Position numbers and translations under genes: made by a program. A model generated the notes under the pieces. It had not been told where the DNA came from. It searched no databases and worked only from the letters and a program-made list of their open reading frames with translations. From positions 169,360-233,359 of the forward strand of contig DATIWB010000099.1 in the NCBI GenBank assembly GCA_035519675.1: a DNA stretch of 64,000 nt. The letters are read 5' to 3'. The DNA is from RPRB01 sp035519675. Lineage in GTDB: Bacteria > Myxococcota > Myxococcia > Myxococcales > Myxococcaceae. Numbering within the stretch: position 1 is the first letter of the stretch; every line of letters begins with the position of its first letter. Shown here piece by piece: positions 1 to 8,209 of the stretch.

Positions 1-369
1 GCACTGCGGGATCCGGTGTGGTGTCGCTTCGTCGCGCGGGTCTGGACGGTCGGCGGGCTCGAGCTGCCGGTGCGCGACCTGGAGGCAGCCATTCGCCTCG
101 GGCGCTTCCGGGTGCCCGGCCGCGCGGCAGCCCAGGATCTGCTGTTCGGGGGCATTCGCCAGGCGGTGCAGCACATCGGCGAGGCTCGTGTCCCGCCCTC
201 GTTCGGCGAGCAGATGACGGAGATCTGTCTGCAGGCGCTCGGGGCCGATCGGCGCCGCATCGCCGCGGTGCTCGCCCACGGGCTCCCGGAGCTCCTGGCT
301 GGAGGCCCCGGTCAGGCCGAGGGGGCGGACGACCGTGGAGGCGCGCCAGTGACCGCCCGGTCCGCCTGA
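1..369 (+). CDS. TetR-family regulator, C-terminal fragment cut by window edge
   Basis: The reading frame is open from base 1 and stops at 367-369, so the N-terminal DNA-binding part lies outside the window. The visible 122 residues are mostly helical and look like a TetR ligand-binding/dimerisation domain: an Arg/Gly-rich helix, a segment LLFGGIRQAVQHI, and a tail QALGADRRRIAAVLAHGLPEL of the type that ends many TetR proteins. No ligand can be inferred. The last 25 residues are low-complexity and Gly/Ala-rich. Family assignment rests on overall pattern only. Confidence 0.55.
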   Translation, partial: ALRDPVWCRFVARVWTVGGLELPVRDLEAAIRLGRFRVPGRAAAQDLLFGGIRQAVQHIGEARVPPSFGEQMTEICLQALGADRRRIAAVLAHGLPELLAGGPGQAEGADDRGGAPVTARSA

Positions 370-474
370 GTTCCGACTCGACGACCGGTGAGCTCTGCCC
401 GCCACGCCCGAGGGGCCGGAGCTGCCGGGCAGATTCTCGAGCGACTCCGGCTCTTTCGACGGCTCCGCGCACGG

Positions 475-672
475 TCAGCGACTGGTGGAGAGCGCTGACC
501 CCGGAACCTTGTCGGGTCGAGCCACCCACTCCCGCGTCGCCGTCCGGCTCTGCACGACGTAGTCACGGACGAGGAGCGCTCCCGCCGCCAGGTACCCGAG
601 GGTGAGGAGCAGGGCCCAGCGCACCCAGCGGCGGCGGGGGGCGGGGGGGAGAACGGCGTCGGGGCGAAGCAT
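475..672 (-). CDS. Small single-pass membrane protein, unknown function
   Basis: A 65-residue protein from an ATG at 672. It has a basic stretch APRRRWVRW (residues 11-19), one hydrophobic segment at about residues 19-36 (ALLLTLGYLAAGALLV), then a polar tail with several Arg residues. The positive-inside rule would put the N-terminus in the cytoplasm. It sits 125 bp downstream of the methyltransferase gene on the same strand. I do not recognise a family. The clear basic/TM/polar layout supports a real gene, but it could also be a chance frame in GC-rich DNA. Confidence 0.4.
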   Translation of the reverse strand: MLRPDAVLPPAPRRRWVRWALLLTLGYLAAGALLVRDYVVQSRTATREWVARPDKVPGSALSTSR

Positions 673-797
673 TCGGTGGGACCTCCGGAATGAGAGGCCC
701 GCACCCATCACATCCGCGGACCCTCTTCTTCGTGTCCGCCGGGTGTGCGAACGTTTCCACCGCCATCCGTAGCCCAGGCTGAAGCTCGGCGCCCCGC

Positions 798-1799
798 TCA
801 GCGCTCCGGTTTCCGCGCCACCCAGAAGAAGCTGGGGGTGAAGATGCCCCGACGCCCCGCATCCACCAGCGACCACTGCGCGAGCCTGAGCACATCGTGC
901 ACCGTCGTCGTTCCCGGCGGCGCCAGCCGGACGGCCTCCAGGAGCCGGATCAGCTGGCGGGAGAGGAATGCACCCATCCGGCTGTTCCTGAACCCGGTCA
1001 AGGAGAACCCAGCGGTGAGCGGGCCGTACCAGGGGACCGTCGGATGCCCGGTCGCCGCCCAGTCCGCTGACGCCTCCACCTCGAAGCCCACCTCGCGGAG
1101 GGAGTCGAGGACGTCGGACGTCGGACGGAGCGCCGCGACGCCGTTCCCTTCCTCGATGCCCCGCTGGATGCGGAGGTGGTCCGGGTCTGCTGGATTGAAG
1201 GGGTCGAGGAGGCACCAGTCATAGCCGGCGAAGCGGCCTCCTGGCCGCAGCACGCGAAACGCCTCGCCGAAGGGACCACGCCGGTCGGCCGCATGACAGC
1301 AGGCCTCGATGGTGTATGCCGCGTCGAACGAGGAGCTCGGGAACTCCACCCTGTTGAAATCACCCACCACGAAGGTGGTGCGGTGCTCCAGCCCAGCGCT
1401 GGCACTGAGCTCTCGACCGCGCTCCACCTGGTACGGCACGATGGTGACGCCGGTCACGTGGACCTCGAAGTCCGTGGCCAGATGTCGCATCGGCCCTCCG
1501 ATGCCGCACCCCAGCTCGAGGACCCGTTGCCCCGGTGCCAGCCTCAGCCGCTCTCCGAGGTGCCGCTCGTAGCGACGCAGGGCGTCCGGGAGGCTCTCGC
1601 CCGCGCCCCGCGGCGCGAAGTGGAAGCTGTCCCCCCAGCCGCGCTCGTAGAACTGGGTGACCAGCTCGTAGTAGCGACGGGCGAGCGTGGCCGCGCCAGG
1701 AGCACGACTCGCCGGCGCCGCCTCGAATTGACGGACGTACTCGACTGCGACGGAACCAACCTCGGCTTCGGGGAGGGCCCCGACGTATCGCTGGAGCAT
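798..1799 (-). CDS. Sterol 24-C-methyltransferase homologue (Erg6/SMT family)
   Basis: A 333-residue SAM-dependent methyltransferase. It carries the signature blocks of eukaryotic sterol C-24 methyltransferases and not just a generic SAM fold: YYELVTQFYERGWGDSFHF at residues 43-61 (SMT region I), SAM motif LELGCGIGGP at 94-103, YTIEACCHA at 162-170 (region III), YDWCLLDPFNPADPDHLRIQ at 193-212 followed by GIEEGNG, and a C-terminal TPSFFWVARKP like the SMT C-terminal domain. The known family reaction adds a methyl from SAM to C-24 of a sterol side chain. No squalene epoxidase or oxidosqualene cyclase is in the window, so the substrate is unproven. The ATG at 1799 is the first in frame. A decayed relative lies at 18.3-18.6 kb. 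Confidence 0.85.
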   Translation of the reverse strand: MLQRYVGALPEAEVGSVAVEYVRQFEAAPASRAPGAATLARRYYELVTQFYERGWGDSFHFAPRGAGESLPDALRRYERHLGERLRLAPGQRVLELGCGIGGPMRHLATDFEVHVTGVTIVPYQVERGRELSASAGLEHRTTFVVGDFNRVEFPSSSFDAAYTIEACCHAADRRGPFGEAFRVLRPGGRFAGYDWCLLDPFNPADPDHLRIQRGIEEGNGVAALRPTSDVLDSLREVGFEVEASADWAATGHPTVPWYGPLTAGFSLTGFRNSRMGAFLSRQLIRLLEAVRLAPPGTTTVHDVLRLAQWSLVDAGRRGIFTPSFFWVARKPER

Positions 1800-1845
1800 C
1801 GTGATCGATGGGTACCTCCGGTGCGCCCGTTGTTTCCGGGTTGGG

Positions 1846-2430
1846 TCAGTGTGCGACCGGCTGCCGGACGTACGTCAGCGTGAACTCGACTGGCCTGGGC
1901 AGTCTCGGGCTCCGGCTCACCCGGGTGACCTGCAGCGTGTTCCCGTCCGCCAGCAGCCTGAACTCCGTCGAACCGCTTCCGTCGGCGGTTCGACCGCGCT
2001 GCAGGAGCGCACCGGCCACGAACTGCTGGGCATTCTTGACGACGTCCCCGTACTTGGTCCGGAAGTCCACCTCCGTCCCGTCGGCAGGCGAGCACTCCGG
2101 GGGGAATCCGGGCGTCTCGACGCTCACCTTCCCCGGGGGTTCGAGGCGGATGGTGTAGCTCGGGCGGATCTCTGATCGCTTCATCAGCTCTTCCCGGGCG
2201 ATGACCTTTCCGAACATTCCCTCGGTGGCCCGGTCCACCGCGAGCTTGACCGCGGCCCGTTCCGCCTCGCTCCCGGCATAGACGTAGGTCCCGGCGTACT
2301 CCGGTTCAACGAGACTCGCGGACGGGGGCGGGTCCGGCCTCACGGCCACGGCGGCCACCAGCTTCGGAGCTTCGTCTGCGAGGGCAGGAGCCCCCAGGGA
2401 AACCATCACCCACAGCACTGCCTTGCGCAT
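1846..2430 (-). CDS. Secreted or periplasmic protein of unknown function
   Basis: The ATG at 2430 gives 194 residues beginning with a short signal peptide (MRKAVLWVMVSLGAPALADE, cleavage likely after ALA). GGAG lies about 9 nt upstream of this ATG, which favours it over the in-frame codon 12 residues earlier. The mature part has a helical segment around AERAAVKLAVDRATEGMFGK and a C-terminal half of short beta strands ending in VEFTLTYVRQ, a layout common in small periplasmic proteins. There is one lone Cys in the mature protein and no recognised domain. It lies 46 bp upstream of the sterol methyltransferase start on the same strand, so co-transcription is plausible. Confidence 0.7.
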   Translation of the reverse strand: MRKAVLWVMVSLGAPALADEAPKLVAAVAVRPDPPPSASLVEPEYAGTYVYAGSEAERAAVKLAVDRATEGMFGKVIAREELMKRSEIRPSYTIRLEPPGKVSVETPGFPPECSPADGTEVDFRTKYGDVVKNAQQFVAGALLQRGRTADGSGSTEFRLLADGNTLQVTRVSRSPRLPRPVEFTLTYVRQPVAH

Positions 2431-2746
2431 CTCCAGAATCTCCGTCGGACCAGGGCCCTCGTTCACCCGGGACCCCCCCCGCCCTCTTCAGCATCGGGTA
2501 TGCCAGGCTCCGGGCGTGGCCCCTCCCTGCAGCGACCTGGCGAGGCGACGTGTCGTCACCTCGTCACTGTGTCAATGGATCGGTGTCACCCGGAGGTACG
2601 CCCAACCCGGTGTCGACACAGCAGAGGCTGTGTCTGGGGCGTGGTGACGAGCCTGGGAGTACGGAGTGGAGTGCAAGTCGCGGCGACGGCCCACCCGAGC
2701 GAGCCGAGGGCCCGGGCGCCCCCCCCCGGGAGCCGCTTTCGCCGGG

Positions 2747-2893
2747 TCAGTGCTGGCTGACCACGTCGAGGAACGTCGTCCGCTTACCGATCGCCAGCAC
2801 CCAGAGGCACCGCACGAGACAGCGGGCGCCGAACTCTCGGTAAATGATTCCGACGTTCTGCACCACGTCGCGTCCGGTGATGATTCCGCGCAT
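2747..2893 (-). CDS. Small 48-residue protein, possible
   Basis: The ATG at 2893, with GGGAT upstream, encodes 48 residues starting MRGIITGRDVVQNVGIIYRE and ending LWVLAIGKRTTFLDVVSQH. The composition (Ile/Val/Leu with balanced Arg, two Cys) is unlike the Arg/Pro/Gly-rich shadow frames of this DNA, which suggests real coding. It contains one amphipathic to weakly hydrophobic helix. It lies downstream of the FUSC gene on the same strand. No family recognised. Confidence 0.45.
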   Translation of the reverse strand: MRGIITGRDVVQNVGIIYREFGARCLVRCLWVLAIGKRTTFLDVVSQH

Positions 2894-3005
2894 CGCGGAG
2901 ATCCCACACAGCAATCCGGAGGCCAACGTCCGGGCGCCACGCAGGGACCGTTCGCCGTCGCGCGCTGTGCCGAGGCGCTGGGGCGTTCCTTGTGACCGCT
3001 GGTCG

Positions 3006-5012
3006 TCAGCGGCCGCGGCCGAGGTCCCGAGGCACGCCACGTGCAGCCCGATCGGCGGCCGTGCCCTGCTCCGGGGAGGAGGCCCCGTCGAGGAGGTCGG
3101 AGTAGGTCCGGATGCGCTCGATCGCCGCCTCGGGTGGGCGAGTCCCCGGGGCGGCGTGGGTGGCGAGCATGTCGAGCGTGGTGACGGCCAGGACGAGGCG
3201 ACGGGCGAAGGTGATCTGCTCCAGGGCCCGCTCCTCGTCCGCGCCGCGCCGCAGGGGCTCGGCGAGCCGCCGTTCCAGCGATGTCTCGGCCTCGCTGACC
3301 GCCATCCCCGCGGTCCTCCTGGAGTGGTGGATTCGGGCCGCATCGGCCGGCGTCCGGGGAATGGGAGCGGCCAGGACCAGATCGCGATGGCTCTCCACCG
3401 CCCTCAGCATCGCGGCGAGCGCGCCCGGCAGGCCGAAGCGCTGCTCCCATCCGGGGTAGATGAACATCGCCGCCGCGAGCGCCACCGCGCCGCCCAGGAC
3501 CGTGTCTCCCGCCCGGTCCAGCGCCGTGGCCCAGTCGCCGGGCGAGCGCATGGCAATGAGCACGAAGACGGGTGTGACGAAGAAGGTGAACAGCCGGTAG
3601 CTCCGGGGGCGGGTGACGACCGCGGCCATCGAGAGCGGGAACATCAGGAGTGCGAGCGCGAGCGGGCTGCGGAGCCAGGCGGCGACGCCGACCACCACCA
3701 GGCTCCCGAGGAGCGTCCCGATGACGCGCTCGGCGATCAGCTTCACCGTGGCGCCGCTGTACGGCTGCAGCACGGCCAGGGTGGTGATCACCACCCACGC
3801 CGTGTGGTGCGGGGAGAGCCAGGTCCCCAGTGACGCGGCCCCCGCGCTCGCCGCGGTGACCCGGACCGCGTGCCGGAAGATGGGGGAGCGCGGGGTGAGG
3901 GCCTCACGAACCGCCTCCAGCCGGTCCTGGACCTCCTCGGCGCGGGAGGGCGGAGCGGCGACTGCGGTCTGCTCGACGGCGCGGTCCGTCCCCAGCACGC
4001 GGACGACCGTCACCGCCGCGGCGCTCTCGTGCTCCAGCTCTGAAATCAGTCGCGAGACGCCCTTCGCCTCGGTCGTCGAACGGACGGGCGACTCGCCCGG
4101 AGGCGGGCTCCAGGCGCGTGCCAGGAGGGCCGCACGGACCTCCTGGTCACGTCGGATGACGGTGGCCAGGCTCTCCTCGGCGCTGGTCGGATGCCTGGAG
4201 AGCGCCTCCAGCTCCGTGGCCAGCGAGATCAGGAGGAGGAACTGGGTCTCCCCGAGGCCGAGGAGGACCCGGAGATTGCTTCCCATGGGCGACTCGCCGA
4301 GGCGCCGGGCGTGCACCGCGAGCGAGACCGCGCGTGCCTGCTCGATGGCGCCACGAACGAGACGCGGATGGCGGAGGGCGAGACCCGTCCAGGGTGCCTG
4401 GTCGCGCTTGCCGGCCTCGAGCGTGGCCCTGATCTCGGCGGCGTAGGCGGCGAGCTCCTCGTAGACCCGGGCCACCGCGCGCCGCACGGGGAGATGGGTC
4501 CAGACCGGCCAGAGGATGGAGGAGAGGAGGACCGCCAGGCTCCCGCCGGCGGCGAACCAGGCCGCGTCGACGAGCGCGGTGGTGGATGGGACGGTGGTGG
4601 AGATCGCTGCCACGATGGCCAGCACGGTCCCCATGCCTCCCGGTCCCGGCCCGAGCGCGCGGAGAAGCGAGGCGGTGCCGGCGACGAGGGCGAGCACCAG
4701 GACCGCGAGTGCCCGGTGCGGAGCGACGGTCTGTCCGCCCCAGACCAGGAGCGTTCCGAGGACCACGAAGACGCACAAGATCCGCGCCCGACGTTCCCGC
4801 GAGCCGCCGGGATCGGCGAGCGTGGCCAGCCATCCGCCGAAGGCCATCCAGGCCAGCGCCGGTACCCCGAGCTGGAGCGAGAGCGCGAGCGGGATGACGG
4901 TGGCCAGCGCGGCCCGGAGCCCGGTCGCGAGGTCCGGCCCGAGCGCCTGCAGCTCCACCCAGGACCAGCGTGTTCTCGGTGTGTCCGCGTCCACGGGGGG
5001 CGACGATGGCAC
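3006..5012 (-). CDS. FUSC-family inner-membrane protein (YccS/aromatic acid exporter type)
   Basis: A 668-residue protein from GTG 5012. The layout is typical of FUSC proteins: an N-terminal block of about six hydrophobic segments (residues 25-165), a long cytoplasmic helical region (about 170-350), a second transmembrane block (about 385-520, including HHTAWVVITTLAVLQPYSGA, close to the FUSC signature), and a C-terminal cytoplasmic helical tail. Members of this group export small aromatic or organic acids or act in envelope homeostasis. The substrate here is unknown. The gene starts 26 bp after the alcohol dehydrogenase stop, so the two are probably one transcript. A GTG nine codons or fewer downstream is an alternative start. 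Confidence 0.85.
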   Translation of the reverse strand: MPSSPPVDADTPRTRWSWVELQALGPDLATGLRAALATVIPLALSLQLGVPALAWMAFGGWLATLADPGGSRERRARILCVFVVLGTLLVWGGQTVAPHRALAVLVLALVAGTASLLRALGPGPGGMGTVLAIVAAISTTVPSTTALVDAAWFAAGGSLAVLLSSILWPVWTHLPVRRAVARVYEELAAYAAEIRATLEAGKRDQAPWTGLALRHPRLVRGAIEQARAVSLAVHARRLGESPMGSNLRVLLGLGETQFLLLISLATELEALSRHPTSAEESLATVIRRDQEVRAALLARAWSPPPGESPVRSTTEAKGVSRLISELEHESAAAVTVVRVLGTDRAVEQTAVAAPPSRAEEVQDRLEAVREALTPRSPIFRHAVRVTAASAGAASLGTWLSPHHTAWVVITTLAVLQPYSGATVKLIAERVIGTLLGSLVVVGVAAWLRSPLALALLMFPLSMAAVVTRPRSYRLFTFFVTPVFVLIAMRSPGDWATALDRAGDTVLGGAVALAAAMFIYPGWEQRFGLPGALAAMLRAVESHRDLVLAAPIPRTPADAARIHHSRRTAGMAVSEAETSLERRLAEPLRRGADEERALEQITFARRLVLAVTTLDMLATHAAPGTRPPEAAIERIRTYSDLLDGASSPEQGTAADRAARGVPRDLGRGR

Positions 5013-5038
5013 AGCCAGACCCCGGGCGAGGGCAGGCC

Positions 5039-6070
5039 TCAGGGCGCGAAGTCGAGCACGATCCTTCCGTCGACCTGCCCGTTCCTCAGTTCGGCAAAGA
5101 CCCGGTTGATGTCCTCCAGCCTGGTGCGATGGATGTGCGCCCGTACCTTCCCCTCCGCAACGAAGGCCAGGGCCTCCGCGAGGTCCTCGCGGGTGCCGAC
5201 GATCGAGCCGCGGACGGTGATTCGCTTCAGGACCACGTCGAAGATCGACATGGGGAAATCACCGGGGGGCAGGCCAACGAGGCTCACCGTTCCCTTGCGC
5301 CGCGGCAGCTGGAGCGCCTGCGCGAACGCCCCCCGCGAGACGGCGGTCACCAGGACACCGTGGGCTCCGCCGCCGGTGGCCTTCACCACCTGCTCCACCG
5401 CGTCCGGCCGCCGCGCGTCCACTGCCAGCTCGGCGCCCAGGGTCCGAGCCAGGCGGAGCTTCTCCTCGGACACGTCGAGCGCCGCCACGTGCAGCCCCAT
5501 GGCCCGGGCGTACTGGATGGCGATGTGGCCCAACCCGCCGACTCCGGAAATCGCGATCCACTCGCCAGGCCGTACCTCGGTCTCCTTGATGCCTTTGTAG
5601 GTGGTGACCCCCGCGCAGAGGATGGGCGCGATCGCTCCGAAGTCGACGCGATCCGGTAGGCGGGCGACATAGGCAGCCGAGCCGAGCGCGTACTCGGCGA
5701 AGCTTCCGTTCACCGAGTAGCCGCTGTTGCGCTGGGCCGCGCAGAGGGTCTCCCAGCCCGTGATGCAGAACTCGCACTCGCCGCAGGCGTCGTGGAGCCA
5801 GGCGATGCCCACCGGATCTCCTTCCTTGAGGGTCCTCACTCCCGGGCCGACTGCGGCGACGATCCCCGCCCCTTCGTGACCGGGGACGAAGGGCAAGGTC
5901 GGCTTGACCGGCCAGTCACCGTCCCCGGCGTGGAGGTCCGTGTGACAGACCCCTGTCGACCGGATCTTCACCAGGACCTCTCCGGGTCCTGGGGTGGGAA
6001 TGGGAATCTCCTGGATCGCCAGCGGCTCCCGGAACTTCCGGACCACTGCTGCCTTCATCGTTCCGCTCAT
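5039..6070 (-). CDS. adhP: Zinc-dependent alcohol dehydrogenase (AdhP type)
   Basis: A 343-residue medium-chain dehydrogenase from ATG 6070. The catalytic zinc ligands are visible: Cys and His in GVCHTDLHAGDGDWP, and the GHE motif in FVPGHEGAG. The structural zinc is bound by the Cys cluster in HDACGECEFCITGWETLC. The Rossmann motif is GVGGLGHIAIQYARAMG. Length and motifs match AdhP-type ethanol/primary alcohol dehydrogenases, which oxidise alcohols to aldehydes with NAD+. The frame is open upstream of ATG 6070, but that part is Arg/Pro-rich and unlike the family, so the ATG at MSGTMKAAVV is chosen. The next gene downstream is FUSC. Confidence 0.92.
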   Translation of the reverse strand: MSGTMKAAVVRKFREPLAIQEIPIPTPGPGEVLVKIRSTGVCHTDLHAGDGDWPVKPTLPFVPGHEGAGIVAAVGPGVRTLKEGDPVGIAWLHDACGECEFCITGWETLCAAQRNSGYSVNGSFAEYALGSAAYVARLPDRVDFGAIAPILCAGVTTYKGIKETEVRPGEWIAISGVGGLGHIAIQYARAMGLHVAALDVSEEKLRLARTLGAELAVDARRPDAVEQVVKATGGGAHGVLVTAVSRGAFAQALQLPRRKGTVSLVGLPPGDFPMSIFDVVLKRITVRGSIVGTREDLAEALAFVAEGKVRAHIHRTRLEDINRVFAELRNGQVDGRIVLDFAP

Positions 6071-6406
6071 GGTTTCCGTCCGTCCTGAGTCAGTGTCTGG
6101 TGAGTGAGTGTCAGCCCGAGGCAAGAGCGATCCACGCGGGCTCAAGACGGCGGGTCCTGGTTCCCGTGCTGGTCGAAGTAGTGGTTCGACCGGCGGCTGG
6201 CGGCGGCCATCAGCCGGGCTTCCTCGAAGACCCGGGCGGTGATGGCGAGAAGCGGCGCAAGCAGCACGCAAGAATTGCGCGAGCTAAGCTGGCTGCATCC
6301 CCGCTCTCGCCCTCGGGCACGTGCAATGCACCGGCTCGAGGAGCCTGCCTTGCCGGCGCGTGGTGGCGGCAACGTGGGACTCGAAGGCGGCGGAGGAGGC
6401 CCGGGA
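6071..6406. other. Divergent intergenic region between adhP and the first DUF1269 gene
   Basis: A 336-bp stretch that must hold the promoters of the minus-strand adhP operon and the plus-strand DUF1269 gene. I find no convincing -10/-35 pair by eye. Only the doubtful short ORF at 6142-6267 is visible. A strong Shine-Dalgarno run (GGAGGAGG) at its right end serves the gene starting at 6407. Confidence 0.5.
6142..6267 (-). CDS. Possible 41-residue protein upstream of adhP
   Basis: A GTG at 6267 opens a short frame ending in the polar stretch MAAASRRSNHYFDQHG and stopping at 6142. The composition is more protein-like than neighbouring shadow frames, but the start is weak and no family is recognised. 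It would lie 71 bp upstream of adhP on the same strand. This may be chance. Confidence 0.2.
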   Translation of the reverse strand: MLLAPLLAITARVFEEARLMAAASRRSNHYFDQHGNQDPPS

Positions 6407-7078
6407 ATGAACCAGATCCTGGTTGTCGTGTTCGAGAACGAAGCAAGGGCGGATGATGGAAAGAGCGCTCTGCGGCAGCTTCACGCAGAAGGACGGGTGC
6501 TGGTCCATGCGTACGCGGTGGTCGCCAGGCGCTCGGACGGGACGGCAGAGGTGCAGCAGGAGGGGACCGGTCCATTGGGAGTGCTCCTCGGCACTGCGCT
6601 GGGCGCCCTGGTCGGCATGCTCGGCGGACCGGTCGGCGCAGCGGTGGGCGCCGCCGGCGGCCTGACTCTGGGAATGATCGCCAACGCGGACCAGGTACGC
6701 ATCCGGAGCGATCTCCTCGAGGGGGTCCGCAGGGAACTGGCCCCGGGCAGGTTCGCCCTGGTGGCCGACGTCGACGAGGACTCGCCGGCTCCGGTCAACG
6801 CGCGGATGGAGAAGCTGGGCGCCACCGTGTTCCGGCTCTCGACGGCAGACGTGCGGGACATCGCCGACGAGGAGGACGAGGTGACGCTCGAGGCGGAGAT
6901 CGCCCGGCTCGAGGTGGAGCAAGCGGTCGCCCTCAAGGACCGAGGGGCGGACCTCCGGGAGCTGCAGGCTCGCCTGGAGAGGGCGAAGAAGCGACGGGAG
7001 GCGGTTGCCCGATCCGCCCAGGCGAGGCGGGAGATCCTCGAGGCCAGGTCCGCAGCCAGCCGGACGACGGAGTCCTGA
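6407..7078 (+). CDS. DUF1269 membrane protein, paralogue 1
   Basis: A 223-residue protein from ATG 6407, preceded by GGAGGAGG. The N-terminal ferredoxin-like part (residues 1-50, VVVFENEARADDGKSALRQL) and the following Gly/Ala-rich hydrophobic stretch (GVLLGTALGALVGMLGGPVG) are the DUF1269 signature. The middle has VADVDEDSPAPVN and the C-terminal third is a charged coiled coil rich in Glu/Arg/Ala. The glycine-zipper-like segment suggests membrane insertion. The family function is unknown, though members cluster with stress and envelope genes. A paralogue with the same order of parts is at 14310-15044, and the two bracket this stress block. Confidence 0.85.
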   Translation: MNQILVVVFENEARADDGKSALRQLHAEGRVLVHAYAVVARRSDGTAEVQQEGTGPLGVLLGTALGALVGMLGGPVGAAVGAAGGLTLGMIANADQVRIRSDLLEGVRRELAPGRFALVADVDEDSPAPVNARMEKLGATVFRLSTADVRDIADEEDEVTLEAEIARLEVEQAVALKDRGADLRELQARLERAKKRREAVARSAQARREILEARSAASRTTES

Positions 7079-7142
7079 GGCCCCGGCGTACGTTTCCATT
7101 CTGGGCGGGGCAGCTCCTCCGCCCTCGGGGGAGGCTCGGTCG

Positions 7143-8159
7143 ATGAGCATCGAGAGAATGCTTGGTGGAGGCTGCGCCGATCCCTTCCCGGTGTACCCGG
7201 CCCTCGCGGACACGCTCGTCGCTGCGCAGGTCCGGGCACCGCTGGAGCGTGATCCGACGGTGGCCCACGTACTCGGGACGTGTGCCGGGTACGCCTACGC
7301 GGATGCCGAGACGGTCTCCACGATGATGACCCGGCTCGGCCTCTGGGGTCACGGCTGCGTTCGGATCACCGAGGTGGTGGACGCGATGTTCGTCTACTCC
7401 ACCGCGTACGTTCTGCAGAGCCAGTGTGGTCGAGTGGTGATCCTCTGCTACCGAGGGACCGAACCGGGGATACTCGGGAACTGGCTGGGGGATTTCGACG
7501 TCGCTCCCGAGTCGGGCACCCTTTCCCTCGCCGATGGAACGGCGGAGCTTCGGGTACATGGCGGTTTTCACCGCAACCTCCGCGTGACGTGGTGGGCGGT
7601 CTTGAACGAGCTGACGGCTGCGCTGGCCGGGAAGTCCCTTGTCGATCACCGCACCGCCGTGCCTCACCCGCTGGAAGCGATCTACGTCTGCGGTCACAGC
7701 CTCGGCGGAGCCATGGCGATGCTCTTCGCGCTGAAGCTCGGCAGCGACGTCCATCATCGCGCGATCGGTGAGCGGGTCCGTGCCGTCTACACCTTCGGCC
7801 AGCCGATGACCGTCCTCGTGCCGCTGCCCCCGGGGATCGAGGCCTTGCACCGGAACGTGTTCCGCCACGTCCTGGTGCACGACCCGATCCCCGCGCTGCC
7901 CGCGACCACCTGGGGGCCGTTCACCCACTTGGGGCAGGAGTACCGATTCCTCGACGGCGAGTGGCAACGTTCGGCCGCGCCGGTGGAGCAGCTCCCCAAC
8001 ATGCGGAACGTCCCGCGCATCGTGTTCAGCTTCCTCGAGCCTGGCAGACGGCGTGAGGCCTCTCGGTACGTGTTCAGCGAGCACGCACCGCAGCACTATC
8101 TCTCGGCGCTCCGCCCTCCAGGCCGGGTGACCGAGTTCGGCGACTGGACGAAGCCGTAG
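7143..8159 (+). CDS. Class 3 lipase-like alpha/beta hydrolase
   Basis: A 338-residue protein from ATG 7143 with GGGGAGG upstream. The nucleophile elbow GHSLGGAMAM carries the Ser. Upstream, LCYRGTEPG resembles the oxyanion segment of class 3 (fungal-type) lipases, and HDPIPALP and the late HYLSAL provide likely Asp and His of the triad. No signal peptide is visible, so it is probably cytosolic or membrane-associated. The expected role is hydrolysis of acylglycerol or phospholipid esters. It lies 64 bp after the DUF1269 gene on the same strand and converges with ftsH, leaving 50 bp between the stops. Confidence 0.85.
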   Translation: MSIERMLGGGCADPFPVYPALADTLVAAQVRAPLERDPTVAHVLGTCAGYAYADAETVSTMMTRLGLWGHGCVRITEVVDAMFVYSTAYVLQSQCGRVVILCYRGTEPGILGNWLGDFDVAPESGTLSLADGTAELRVHGGFHRNLRVTWWAVLNELTAALAGKSLVDHRTAVPHPLEAIYVCGHSLGGAMAMLFALKLGSDVHHRAIGERVRAVYTFGQPMTVLVPLPPGIEALHRNVFRHVLVHDPIPALPATTWGPFTHLGQEYRFLDGEWQRSAAPVEQLPNMRNVPRIVFSFLEPGRRREASRYVFSEHAPQHYLSALRPPGRVTEFGDWTKP

Positions 8160-8209
8160 ACGTCGGCCCGGGAGCAGATCGGGGCGTGGTGGCGTTGGAC
8201 CCGCGCTGC

